Positions 1-9,889 of a stretch of 64,000 nt of DNA are shown piece by piece. Both the position numbers and the translations under genes were made by a program. The notes below the pieces were generated by a model. That model was not told the DNA's origin. It did no database searches and was given only the letters and a program-made list of their open reading frames with translations. The stretch is from Clusia tigrina (taxonomy: Eukaryota > Arthropoda > Insecta > Diptera > Clusiidae): positions 241,459,889 to 241,523,888 of the forward strand of contig OV050030.1 in assembly GCA_920105625.2 (NCBI GenBank), written 5' to 3'. Numbering within the stretch: the stretch's first letter is position 1; each line of letters opens with the position of its first letter.

Positions 1-2
1 AC

Positions 3-485
3 GACAACAAGCGCATCCAGATCAACAACCAATTGAAGACACTGTTGGGTCTTGACCCGGTTAGAAGAGAAGATGGTGGGGAAATTAAACGCCTACAGCG
101 TGACATTGGTAACTGTATCGCTGCACTGACATCTTACGGCATCGACGTTGCGAGTTGGGATGCCATTTTAGTATACTTGTGCTCCATGCGGCTGCCTGAG
201 CTCACACTGTCCCTGTGGGAACAAACCATGGGGGGCCGCGCAGATATTCCAGAATGGAAGGCGATGGATGACTTCTTGTCATTGCGGTTTCGTACACTCG
301 AGGCGATTTCGGATCTCCGGTCGCAAGGCTCCAGTTCATCACAAATAAGGGTTCAGCCGAATCAACCGCGAACAGCACGGGTGCAAACCCATCCAGTAAG
401 TGTTACCCCGGAAGGGTGCAAAGTGTGCAGGCGGTCTACACACTCGGTGCGAAATTGTCCTGCGTTCCAGGCCGCAACCGTATGA
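3..485 (+). pseudogene. gag C-terminal half with first zinc knuckle, ends in premature TGA
   Basis: The frame is open from the window edge, and its first codon matches residue 192 of the copy 2 protein. It encodes the end of the gag region (DUF1759-like), a linker rich in serine, glutamine and proline, and one retroviral CCHC zinc knuckle at 417-458 with C-X2-C-X4-H-X4-C spacing. Gag assembles the cytoplasmic particle, and the knuckles bind the element's RNA. Translation stops at TGA 483-485, where copy 2 has TCA (serine) and reads on in the same frame. A TTG at 33 is only an apparent start, because the frame is open upstream. The stop is best read as a nonsense mutation rather than a programmed gag/pol boundary, because it splits the zinc knuckles and is absent from copy 2. 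Confidence 0.9.
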
Positions 486-1289
486 GCTCGGTGGGGCTTG
501 GTGCGCAAACACGGGTTGTGTGTGAATTGCTTGTCAGCTTCACATAGAGTGGCAAATTGCCCCAGCTCCTTTTCGTGCTCCACCTGTCGGGAGCGGCACC
601 ACACTCTGCTGCATACGGACTCGCCACGGGGTCGTCCAACCGCTGCGACGCCAAACCCACCATCCACATCGGGGAGGGGACGCTCCAATTCAAATGGACG
701 CTCCTCCCTGGTCCAACCACCCGTACCCAAGTCTTCTTACCACACTGCGCAGGTATCGCGTCCGGCAGATAGGGCGGGGCCGAGTCCAAGTCATCCAAGT
801 GGCCGCCTCTCCAATCGTGTTATCTTGGGTACGGCCTTAGTCACGATAAAACATCAAGGAGTATGGTACACAGCCCGGGCTCTGATAGATTCTGGTTCTG
901 AGGGGTCCTTTGTTTCGGACCGCCTCCAAAAGCGCCTTAAGCTGCCGGCGCACTCAGTACATGCCCAGGTATCGGGGGTCAGCAATACCCTTGCTGGCAC
1001 CGTTACCAAAGCATGTCATATCACCATCGGGTCGCGGTACGATGCCACTGTGCGTCTCCAAGTATCGGCTTTGGTGTTGCCTACCCTGACAGGTGAACTG
1101 CCGCCGCTTCTATTGAGTAAAGGAGAGCAACACAAACTGAGACATTTCAGGTTAGCCGATTCAAGCACTTCACACTCCACCCAAGTAGATTTGTTAATCG
1201 GAGGGGATCTTTACCCTCAGGTCTTGCTTGATGGGTTGCGGCGCAACCTGGTGGGGTCACTAATTGCCCAAGAAACGGTATTCGGCTGA
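486..1289 (+). pseudogene. gag zinc knuckles 2-3 and aspartic protease segment, ends in premature TGA
   Basis: This continues the gag-pol frame after the first stop. A second CCHC knuckle lies at 519-560 and a third, C-X2-C-X4-H-X3-H, at 576-614. A proline/serine-rich linker follows, then a retropepsin-like aspartic protease (DUF1758 type) whose catalytic Asp-Ser-Gly motif starts at 888 within the residues LIDSGSEGSF. The protease would cut the polyprotein into working enzymes. The segment ends at TGA 1287-1289, where copy 2 has TGG (tryptophan) in the same frame, so this is a second nonsense mutation. No shift of frame occurs on either side. Confidence 0.9.
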
Positions 1290-4200
1290 ATCCTTACAGG
1301 GCCTCTGCCGGATAAACGGATATCCACTTTCACAACTCGCGTGCAAGTGTCTGAAACTGCTTCGCTCGACCACCTTCTACGACAGTTCTGGGAAATGGAA
1401 CAGCCTCCGCAAGATCGAAAGCTGTCCCAGACTGATCAAGACTGCCTTAATTTGTACTCCCAGATTACTCGTCGGGATGCTACGGGGCGATACATAGTCT
1501 CTCTGCCGTTCAAACAAGGGTTTGTTCCGGAGAAGTCTCTAGGAGCGTCGCGCTATATTGCCCTTCGGCAATTTGAGCGCAATGAGTCCCGGCTGGTAAA
1601 GAGCCCGGCCGATAAGCGACAATACGACGCGGTGGTACTTGAATACGTGACGTTAAATCACATGCGCAAGGTTCCACCGCCGTCAGTAACTCCTGTGCCT
1701 CATTATTACTTGCCACATCATGCAGTAATTAAGCCAGAGAGTACAACCACCAAACTTCGCGTGGTGTTCAATGCCTCACAAGCGACTTCCAACACGGTCA
1801 GCTTGAATGACGTGTTACACACAGGGCCAGTGTTACAAGCCGATCTGACCCGGCTAATAATCCAGTGGCGTATGTTTCGCTATGTCCTGAACGGGGACAT
1901 ACAAAAGATGTATCGTCAGATTCTGGTTGAGCCAAGCCAAGCTTCATACCAGAGAATTGTGTTTAGGGAATCTCCCGACAGCGATATCTCTGACTATGAA
2001 TTGAAAACGGTCACCTTCGGGGTGAATTGTGCTCCTTATCTTGCAATAAGGACACTTTTGCAATTGGCAGACGACATGGAGAGCAGGTTCCCATTGGCTT
2101 CTCAGGTGCTACGTAATTCGATGTACGTGGATGACGCTCTAGTGGGTACACATGATATTGCTACTGCCATTCGCACTAGGGATGAGCTGATTGAGAGCTT
2201 GGATTCAGCCGGGTTCTCAATGCGAAAGTGGGCAGCAAATTCTACAGAAATTTTATCCGGTTTGCCTCCAGGGCATCTGCTTAGGGAAGATTTTCTCCAA
2301 TTCGAGGAGACCAGCACCACTCGCACTTTGGGCATTCGATGGAATGCGCGGGGGGATTGGTTTTATTTCCACGTGGCAGCTTTGCCAATCGTTGCCGTAT
2401 ACACCAAACGTAAGGTCCTGTCGGTCATCGCACAGCTGTTTGACCCAGCGGGATGGTTGGCTCCTATTGTCATCTCCGCTAAGATCTTGATGCAACAGAT
2501 ATGGTTGGATCAAATAGGTTGGGACGAGCAACTTACTCCTACCACTTTAACAAGGTGGACACACTTCTTATCGCAGTATCAGGCAATCTCCCAAGTACGC
2601 GTGCCTCGCTGGGTACGATCTGCACCTGATCGCGATATTGAGTTCCACGCCATCTGTGATGCTTCTCAGCTAGCATATGCTGCAGCCCTTTACGTTCGGT
2701 GTAAAGGTGAAAATTCCATCTCTACCCATTTGCTAGTGGCGAAATCGCGGGTGGCCCCATTGAGAACTATCTCTCTTCCACGTTTAGAACTATGTGGGGC
2801 AACACTTTTAGCAGAGCTGATTTTCCCTCTCAAACCTCTATTAAATATTTCAGATGACAACTTGTTTTGTTGGTCCGACTCTACGATTGTGTTGGCATGG
2901 CTGCGAAAGCCACCCCACGTGTGGAAAGTCTTCGTGGCGAATCGAGTCACTGCTATTACCAGCAAAGTAGGTGTGAACAACTGGCGTCATGTCCGCTCAG
3001 AAGATAACCCAGCAGATTTAGCTAGCCGTGGTGTGGCACCTGATGCACTACTCCACAACAGGCTCTGGTGGGAAGGCCCGGCCTGGCTGCAGCAGGAGCG
3101 GAAACGGTGGCCGCCTCCGTTGGACGAAAACGTGTTAGCAACCGATGAAGAGCAACGACCTGCAAAGTGTCATGTAGTATATGTGTCCTCTGCGGACGAC
3201 CCAATGTTGCGCTTCTCCTCATTTTCTAGGGCCCTCCGAGTGTTGAGTTTCGTGCGCCGCTTTATGCGCCACTGTTCGGTGAAACATCGGGACACGACTC
3301 CTGACAGGGGGTCCCCGCTTACTCGGGGAGAAATCGCTGAAACGACCACTTGCCTTATTGTGCTCGCGCAGAAAATGTATTTCCCAAAAGAATACAGCGC
3401 ACTTGTGGCACGGGAGCCGATATCCAGCTCCAGTTCGCTTTTGGCTCTGAATCCGTTCGTGCACTCCGATGGTACTCTGCGCGTAAATGGTCGGTTGGCG
3501 CTCACTACACATTTGCCATTTTCGGAGAGACACCCGATCATTCTGCCATACTATGGTCATTTGACTCGTCTGATAGTGAAGTTCATCCATCAGGTGTCCC
3601 TACACGGGGGGAATCAATTAATGTTGCGGCTAATCCGGACCCAATATTGGATTCCAAAAGCGAAAACGCTCATTAAAAGCACAATTCTCCAATGTAAGAC
3701 ATGTATTCTGTGGAAGAAGCGTCGACAACAGCAGCTCATGGCAGCTCTTCCGGTTGAACGTACCACGTGTTCACGTCCTTTTACCCATACTGGAGTTGAT
3801 TTCGCGGGGCCGTTTGATATCAAGCACTATAAGGGGCGGGCATGCCACGTTACGAAGGGGTACGTCTGCATCTTTGTATGCTTCGCTACGAGAGCAGTTC
3901 ACCTTGAGGCGACTACCGATTTGAGTACTCCTGCCTTCCTTGCGGCATTGTCTCGGTTTATCGCCCGCCGGGGATGTCCTTTGAAAATGCACTCGGATAA
4001 TGGTCGGAACTTTGTGGGCGCGGAAAAGGCGTTGAGGCTTGATTTCCAGCGGGTGCTCCGCGAAATCCGTGACCGAACCGTGGTGGGTCACTTTCATACT
4101 CAGATCGAGTGGGATTTTAATCCCCCCCATGCTCCACATATGGGGGGCCTTTGGGAAGCGGCGGTCAAGAGTTTCAAGCACCATTTCAAACGCATGGCAG

Positions 4201-4718
4201 GGCAACTTAAGTACACGTTTGAAGAATTTGTGACTCTCTTAGCGCGCATCGAGGCGTGTCTTAATTCTAGGCCTATCAGCGCTCTATCGGAGGACCCCAC
4301 GGATCTCCAAGCGCTGACGCCTGGTCATTTCTTGGTGGGTGCGCCTCTGTTGGCACCAGCTGAGCCTCCGGATACAACACCCTTTCTCTCAATTTTGAAC
4401 CGATGGCAAAAACTGAAGGCGCTGGCCCATCAATTCAGCGTCAGGTGGAAAAACGAATACCTTCTCGAGTGTCAACGGCGGAGTAAGTGGCGAACGGCTC
4501 AAGTGAATGTCAAGGTGGGTGAGTTAGTGGTTGTGCGGGAAGACAACCTAGCGCCTCAAGAATGGCGGCTGGGCAGGGTCACCGATACGCACCCTGGTCC
4601 TGATGGAAAAGTGCGTGTTGTGGATGTGCGGACCGCACGTGGAATGCTAACCCGACCTATCACGAAGGTGGTGATCCTACCGGGAGAAGAGCCGCCTCCT
4701 ACCAGCGGAGGGGTATAA
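1290..4718 (+). pseudogene. pol: pol: reverse transcriptase, RNase H, integrase (open segment of broken gag-pol)
   Basis: An uninterrupted 3.4-kb segment in the gag frame. Reverse transcriptase: RVVFNAS finger motif at 1758-1778, motif A aspartate at 1896-1898 (NGDIQKMYRQI), YVDD box at 2124-2135. RNase H (in the Peptidase_A17 region): acidic residues at 2658 (D), 2787 (E), 2877 (D) and 3015 (D). Integrase: zinc-binding H-X4-H at 3588 and 3603 and C-X2-C at 3693 and 3702; catalytic D at 3798, D at 3996 and E at 4155. A DUF5641-like C-terminal domain covers about 4390-4718. These enzymes copy the RNA to DNA and insert it. All catalytic residues are present. The segment is separated from gag by the TGA at 1287-1289, so it would need its own initiation or readthrough. 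ATG codons exist inside, but none looks like a designed start. Confidence 0.93.
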
Positions 4719-5299
4719 CGTACCTTGTACTTTTTTAATTTATAGTTTTTATGTTTTCTTTTATATCTACTCCCTTCTTGTACTAATTAAATTTTTGATA
4801 TTTTCTCAAGATTTCGGCCCGCGCGGTGCACAAGACCCGCTACTCGCTTTCTGACGGATGCTGCTTTTTGTCTGCCAGTTGTTCGAGTGTGTCCGTGCTA
4901 CCACCTCCACTCTCCATGGCGGTGCCACCGGACCCAACAGCACCTCGTCGGGCCAGGTCAACTAAATTCGACTTCCCATCGAGCTCCACCTCTCTATTAC
5001 CGGCGCGCCACCTGGCTGCGTGGTTCCGAAAGCGCCAAACCAAGGTCTCGAAGAGACCAGGCGGGAACCATCCCGCGCTGTTCCGCCCTTTCTGGGTATT
5101 ACGAAGAGACCGGTGCAGCTACGCCCTACTCCGCAGATCATCTGCACTATGTGTTAGCAGATGGGCCACCGCATTGAGGGGTGCGCATGCTTCCTGAAGT
5201 TGCGCCCTCGGGCACCAAACCACCCTCCATTGATGAAGGGTATGAACGGGATCCGGCGTGGATATGTTCTTCTCTTGCAATAATGCAAGGGGGGCGGCA
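4719..5299 (+). other. 3' untranslated region of copy 1
   Basis: These 581 bp lie between the pol stop and the 3' LTR. The first 90 bp are AT-rich and the rest is GC-richer. Several overlapping frames of 60-120 codons are open, but none resembles an env protein or any family I recognise, and the main one (4826-5197) is not conserved in frame in copy 2. Copy 2 differs here by about six events: one substitution near 4729, an indel plus substitution near 4808-4814, two substitutions near 5047 and one near 5100. The length is unusual but non-coding status is most likely. Confidence 0.7.
5287..5299 (+). promoter_or_regulatory. Polypurine tract, primer for plus-strand DNA
   Basis: AAGGGGGGCGG followed by CA lies directly against the LTR start at 5300. 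A purine-rich run in this place is where RNase H leaves the primer for second-strand synthesis in LTR retrotransposons. The same tract is present in copy 2 in reverse at 35475-35487. Confidence 0.75.
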
Positions 5300-5614
5300 T
5301 GTTCACTCCGAATCCTAACGTTCAGGTGGCTTCCGCCTGGTACCTGGGGCACCATGTTGTCGGTCTATCTCTGCGTTCCATCGTTCGGTACGGTGCGAAA
5401 GCACGTGTTGTGCGGTGGAGAGCGAGAGAACATTCGAGGCAGGTGCATATCGTATTTGTGCGGAAGCCATCTTTATCTGCTGGCATATTTTGGCGGGAGG
5501 CTACGAAGCAGCGGCAGCTGCTCTCTTTGCGCGGTGGTCAGTCTGTTCTGGAATTGCGGCAAGTGTGGATCGGCGCCCAACATAGTATATTAAATATAAA
5601 TTATACAATAAATA

Positions 5615-5622
5615 TATAAAAA
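5615..5622 (+). promoter_or_regulatory. Putative TATA box in LTR of copy 1
   Basis: TATAAAAA lies in the AT-rich part of the LTR, with about 110 bp of LTR downstream. This is a plausible core promoter for element RNA when it occurs in a 5' LTR; here, in a 3' LTR, it would drive outward into the satellite. It is called on motif and position only. AT-rich surroundings make chance matches likely. Confidence 0.35.
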
Positions 5623-5682
5623 GTGAAAATTGGCTAAGGAATGCTGCTGCGTATTTTTCGTTTAACGTGGTTTTCATAAGTT

Positions 5683-5692
5683 AATAAATAAA
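5683..5692 (+). terminator. Putative polyadenylation signals in LTR of copy 1
   Basis: Two overlapping AATAAA hexamers lie about 60 bp after the putative TATA box and 40 bp before the LTR end, where the R/U5 boundary would be expected. A further AATAAA is at 5607-5612. No experimental cleavage site is known. Confidence 0.4.
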
Positions 5693-5732
5693 TATTTTTT
5701 AATCAAATAAATAGTTCTATCTGAGTGCAACA

Positions 5733-8124
5733 GTCCTAACTTCAATTTGGTGCATTCTACACCTATCAAAGTTTGCAACATACAAATGCTTGTATCTTTT
5801 TACTGGAGCGTCATAAAACTTGAAATTTTGTAACAATAAAGTTTTCGAGCCTCTTGTCAATTTAAGCTATCGCTCAAAGCTATGCTACCCTTGAGTCCCA
5901 AATCAAACACTGATAAAACTTCAAAGGCCCTAACTTCTATATGGTACGTCCTACACCTATCAAAGTTTGCAACATACAAATGCTTGTAACTTTTTACTGG
6001 AGCGTCATAAAACCTTGAAATTTTGTAACAATAAAGTACTCGAGCCTCTTGTCAATTTAAGCTATCGCTCAAAGCTATGCTACCTTTGAGTCCCAAATCA
6101 AACACAGATAAAACTTCAAATGGCCCTAATTTCTATACGGTACGTCCTACACCTATCAAAGTTTGCAACATACAAATGCTTGTAACTTTTTACAGGAGCG
6201 TCATAAAACCTTGAAATTTTGTGACAATAAAGTACTCGAGCCTCTTGTCAATTTAAGCTATCGCTCAAAGCTATGCTACCCTTGAGTCCCAAATCAAACA
6301 CAGATAAAACTTCAAATGGCCCTAATTTCTATAGGGTACGTCCTACACCTATCAAAGTTTGCAACATACAAATGCTTGTATCATTTTACTGGAGGGTCAT
6401 AAAACCTTGAAATTTTGTAACAATAAAGTACTCGAGCCTCTTGTCAATTTAAGCTATCGCTCAAAGCTATGCTACCCTTGAGTCCCAAATCAAACACTGA
6501 TAAAACTTCAAATGGCCCTAACTTCTATACGGTACGTCCTACACCTATCAAAGTTTGCAACATACAAATGCTTGTAACTTTTTACTGCAGCGTCATAAAA
6601 CCTTGAAATTTTGTAACAATAAAGTACTCGAGCCTCTTGTCAATTTAAGCTATCGCTCAAAGCTACGCCACCCTTGAGTACCAAATCAAACACTGAAAAA
6701 ACTTCAAATGGCCCTAACTTCTATACGGTACGTCCTACACCTATGAAAGTTTGCAACATACAAATGCTTGTAACTTTTTACTGGAGCGTCATAAAACCTT
6801 GAAATTTTGTAACAATAAAGTACTCGAGCTTCTTGTCAATTTAAGCTATTGCTCAAAGCTATGCTACCCTTGAGTCCCAAATCAAACACAGATAAAACTT
6901 CAAATGGCCCTAACTTCTATACGGTACGTCCTACACCTATCAAAGTTTGCAACATACAAATGCTTGTAACTTTTTACAGGAGCGTCATAAAACCTTGAAA
7001 TTTTGTAACAATAAAGTACTCGAGCCTCTTGTCAATTTAAGCTATCGCTCAAAGCTATGCTACCCTTGAGTCCCAAATCAAACACTGATAAAACTTCAAA
7101 TGGCCCTAACTTCTATACGGTACGTCCTACACCTATCAAAGTTTGCAACATACAAATGCTTGTATATTTTTACTAGAGCGTCACAAAATCTTGAAATTTT
7201 TGTCACAATCTAGTACTCGAGCCTCTTGTCAATTTAAGCTATCGCTCAAAGCTATGCTACCCTTGAGTCCCAAATCAAACACTGGTAAAACTTAAAATGG
7301 CCCTAACTTCTATACGGTACGTCCTACACCTATCAAAGTTTGCAACATACAAATGCTTGTGACATTTTACTGGAGCGTCATAAAACCTTGAAATTTTGTA
7401 ACAATAAAGTACTCGAGCCTCTTGGCAATTTAAGCTATCGCTCAAAGCTATGCTACCCTTTAGTCCCAAATCCAACACTGATAAAACTTCAAATGGTCCT
7501 AACTTCTATTTGGTGCATCCTACACCTATCAAAGTTTGCAACATACAAATGCTTGTATCTTTTTACAGGAGCGTCATAAAACCTTGAAATTTTGTGACAA
7601 TAAAGTACTCGAGCCTCTTGTCAATTTAAGCTATCGCTCAAAGCTATGCTACCCTTGATTCCCAAATCAAACACTGATAAAACTTCAAATTGCCCTAACT
7701 TCTATACGGTACGTCCTACACCTATCAAAGTTTGCAACATACAAATGCTTGTAACTTTTTACAGGAGCGTCATAAAACCTTGAAATTTTGTAACAATAAA
7801 GTACTCGAGCCTCTTGTCAATTTAAGCTATCGCTCAAAGCTATGCTACCCTTGAGTCCCAAATCAAACACTGATAAAACTTCAAATGGCCCTAACTTCTA
7901 TACGGTACGTCCTACACCTATCAAAGTTTGCAACATACAAATGCTTGTATATTTTTACTAGAGCGTCACAAAACCTTGAAATTTTTGTCACAATCTAGTA
8001 CTCGAGCCTCTTGTCAATTTAAGCTATCGCTCAAAGCTATGCTACCCTTGAGTCCCAAATCAAACACTGGTAAAACTTAAAATGGCCCTAACTTCTATAC
8101 GGTACGTCCTACACCTATCAAAGT
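5733..8124. repeat. Left edge of array A, weakly ordered monomers and a 4-mer duplication
   Basis: The first monomers after copy 1 are of a generic type with scattered substitutions and single-base indels, for example a lost base near 5925. The monomer touching the LTR has TTTGGTGCATTC, a short AAAACTTGAAA form and AAAGTTTTCGAG, features otherwise common in the far part of array B (about 52-61 kb). At the right of this block a 785-bp period (four monomers, one of them subtype A) links 7340 to 8125 and 7163 to about 7946. Confidence 0.8.
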
Positions 8125-9889
8125 TTGCAACATACAAATGCTTGTAACATTTTACTGGAGCGACATAAAACCTTGAAATTTTGTAACAATAAAGTACTCG
8201 AGCCTCTTGGCAATTTAAGCTATCGCTCAAAGCTATGCTACCCTTTAGTCCCAAATCCAACACTGATAAAACTTCAAATGGTCCTAACTTCTATTTGGTG
8301 CATCCTACACCTATCAAAGTTTGCAGCATACAAATTCTTGTATCTTTTTACAGGAGCGTCATAAAACCTTGAAATTTTGTGACAATAAAGTACTCGAGCC
8401 TCTTGTCAATTTAAGCTATCGCTCAAAGCTATGCTACCCTTGAGTCCCAAATCAAACACAGATAAAACTTCAAATGGCCCCAATTTCTATAGGGTACGTC
8501 CTACACCTATCAAAGTTTGCAACATACAAATGCTTGTATCATTTTACTGGAGGGTCATAAAACCTTGAAATTTTGTAACAATAAAGTACTCGAGCCTCTT
8601 GTCAATTTAAGCTATCGCTCAAAGCTATGCTACCCTTGAGTCCCAAATCAAACACTGATAAAACTTCAAATGGCCCTAACTTCTATACGGTACGTCCTAC
8701 ACCTATCAAAGTTTGCAACATACAAATGCTTGTAACTTTTTACTGGAGCGTCATAAAACCTTGAAATTTTGTAACAATAAAGTACTCGAGCCTCTTGTCA
8801 ATTTAAGCTATCGCTCAAAGCTACGCCACCCTTGAGTACCAAATCAAACACTGATAAAACTTCAAATGGCCCTAACTTCTATACGGTACGTCCTACACCT
8901 ATGAAAGTTTGCAACATACAAATGCTTGTAACTTTTTACTGGAGCGTCATAAAACCTTGAAATTTTGTAACAATAAAGTACTCGAGCCTCTTGTCAATTT
9001 AAGCTATTGCTCAAAGCTATGCTACCCTAGAGTCCCAAATCAAACACAGATAAAACTTCAAATGGCCCTAACTTCTATACGGTACGTCCTACACCTATCA
9101 AAGTTTGCAACATACAAATGCTTGTAACTTTTTACAGAAGCGTCATAAAACCTTGAAATTTTGTAACAATAAAGTACTCGAGCTCCTTTTCTATTTAAGC
9201 TATCGCTCAAAGCTATGCTACCCTTGATTCCCAAATCAAACACTGATAAAACTTCAAATGGCCCTAACTTCTATACGGTACGTCCTACACCTATCAAAGT
9301 TTGCAACATACAAATGCTTGTAACTTTTTACAGGAGCGTCATAAAACCTTGAAATTTTGTAACAATAAAGTACTCGAGCCTCTTGTCAATTTAAGCTATC
9401 GCTCAAAGCTATGCAACCCTTGAGTCCCAAATCAAACACTGATAAAACTTCAAATGGCCCTAACTTCTGTACGGTACGTCCTACACCTATCAAAGTTTGC
9501 AACATACAAATGCTTGTATATTTTTACTAGAGCGTCACAAAACCTTGAAATTTTTGTCACAATCTAGTACTCGAGCCTCTTGTCAATTTAAGCTATCGCT
9601 CAAAGCTATGCTACCCTTGAGTCCCAAATCAAACACTGGTAAAACTTTAAATGGCCCTAACTTCTATACGGTACGTCCTACACCTATGAAAGTTTGCAAC
9701 ATACAAATGCTTGTAACTTTTTACTGGAGCGTCATAAAACCTTGAAATTTTGTAACAATAAAGTACTCGAGCCTCTTGTCAATTTAAGCTATTGCTCAAA
9801 GCTATGCTACCCTAGAGTCCCAAATCAAACACAGATAAAACTTCAAATGGCCCTAACTTCTATACGGTACGTCCTACACCTATCAAAGT
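8125..9889. repeat. Array A HOR unit 1 (1765 bp, 9 monomers)
   Basis: The unit starts with a subtype B monomer and contains, 784 bp later, the GAAAGTTTGC monomer that follows CGCCACCCTTGAGTACC. This order is the signature of every later unit. The length is 9 x 196 plus one base for its single subtype A monomer. Confidence 0.85.

Larger units (their letters stand above)
1..5732 (+). mobile_element. BEL/Pao LTR retrotransposon, copy 1 (5' end outside window)
   Basis: This is a long terminal repeat retrotransposon of the BEL/Pao group. The visible order is gag, protease, reverse transcriptase, RNase H, integrase, 3' untranslated region, polypurine tract and 3' LTR. Integrase after RNase H together with the A17/DUF5641-type modules is typical of BEL/Pao. 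The 5' LTR, leader and first 191 gag codons lie left of the window, judged by alignment to copy 2 at 35042-42247. Coding divergence from copy 2 is about 1% by eye. The right end abuts satellite array A at 5733. Two nonsense codons interrupt gag-pol, so this copy is not autonomous as it stands. Confidence 0.96.
5300..5732 (+). repeat. 3' LTR of copy 1 (433 bp)
   Basis: The LTR begins TGTTCACTCCG and ends GAGTGCAACA, giving TGTT/AACA inverted ends. Its limits are fixed by comparison with both LTRs of copy 2, which are also exactly 433 bp. It is identical base for base to the 3' LTR of copy 2 (35042-35474) and differs from the 5' LTR of copy 2 at seven positions. A TATAAAAA box at 5615-5622 and AATAAA signals at 5683-5692 suggest U3, R and U5 in the usual order. 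Satellite DNA starts at the next base, so no partner target duplication can be checked. Confidence 0.95.

Noticed and set aside
483..485. Programmed stop-codon readthrough between gag and pol
   Set aside because: The TGA splits the zinc knuckles, is absent from copy 2, and a second private TGA occurs at 1287-1289; nonsense mutation is simpler.
4826..5197. 123-codon frame after pol as a third gene (env-like or accessory)
   Set aside because: No signal peptide, membrane segment or known domain. The matching frame in copy 2 (35673-35978) is altered by an indel and substitutions, and opposite-strand frames are equally open.
5258..5619. Overlapping 106- and 111-codon frames across the 3' UTR and LTR, repeated at 35155-35516
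   Set aside because: They span the polypurine tract and LTR boundary, and exist in two frames at once, so they are chance frames in a GC-richer stretch.
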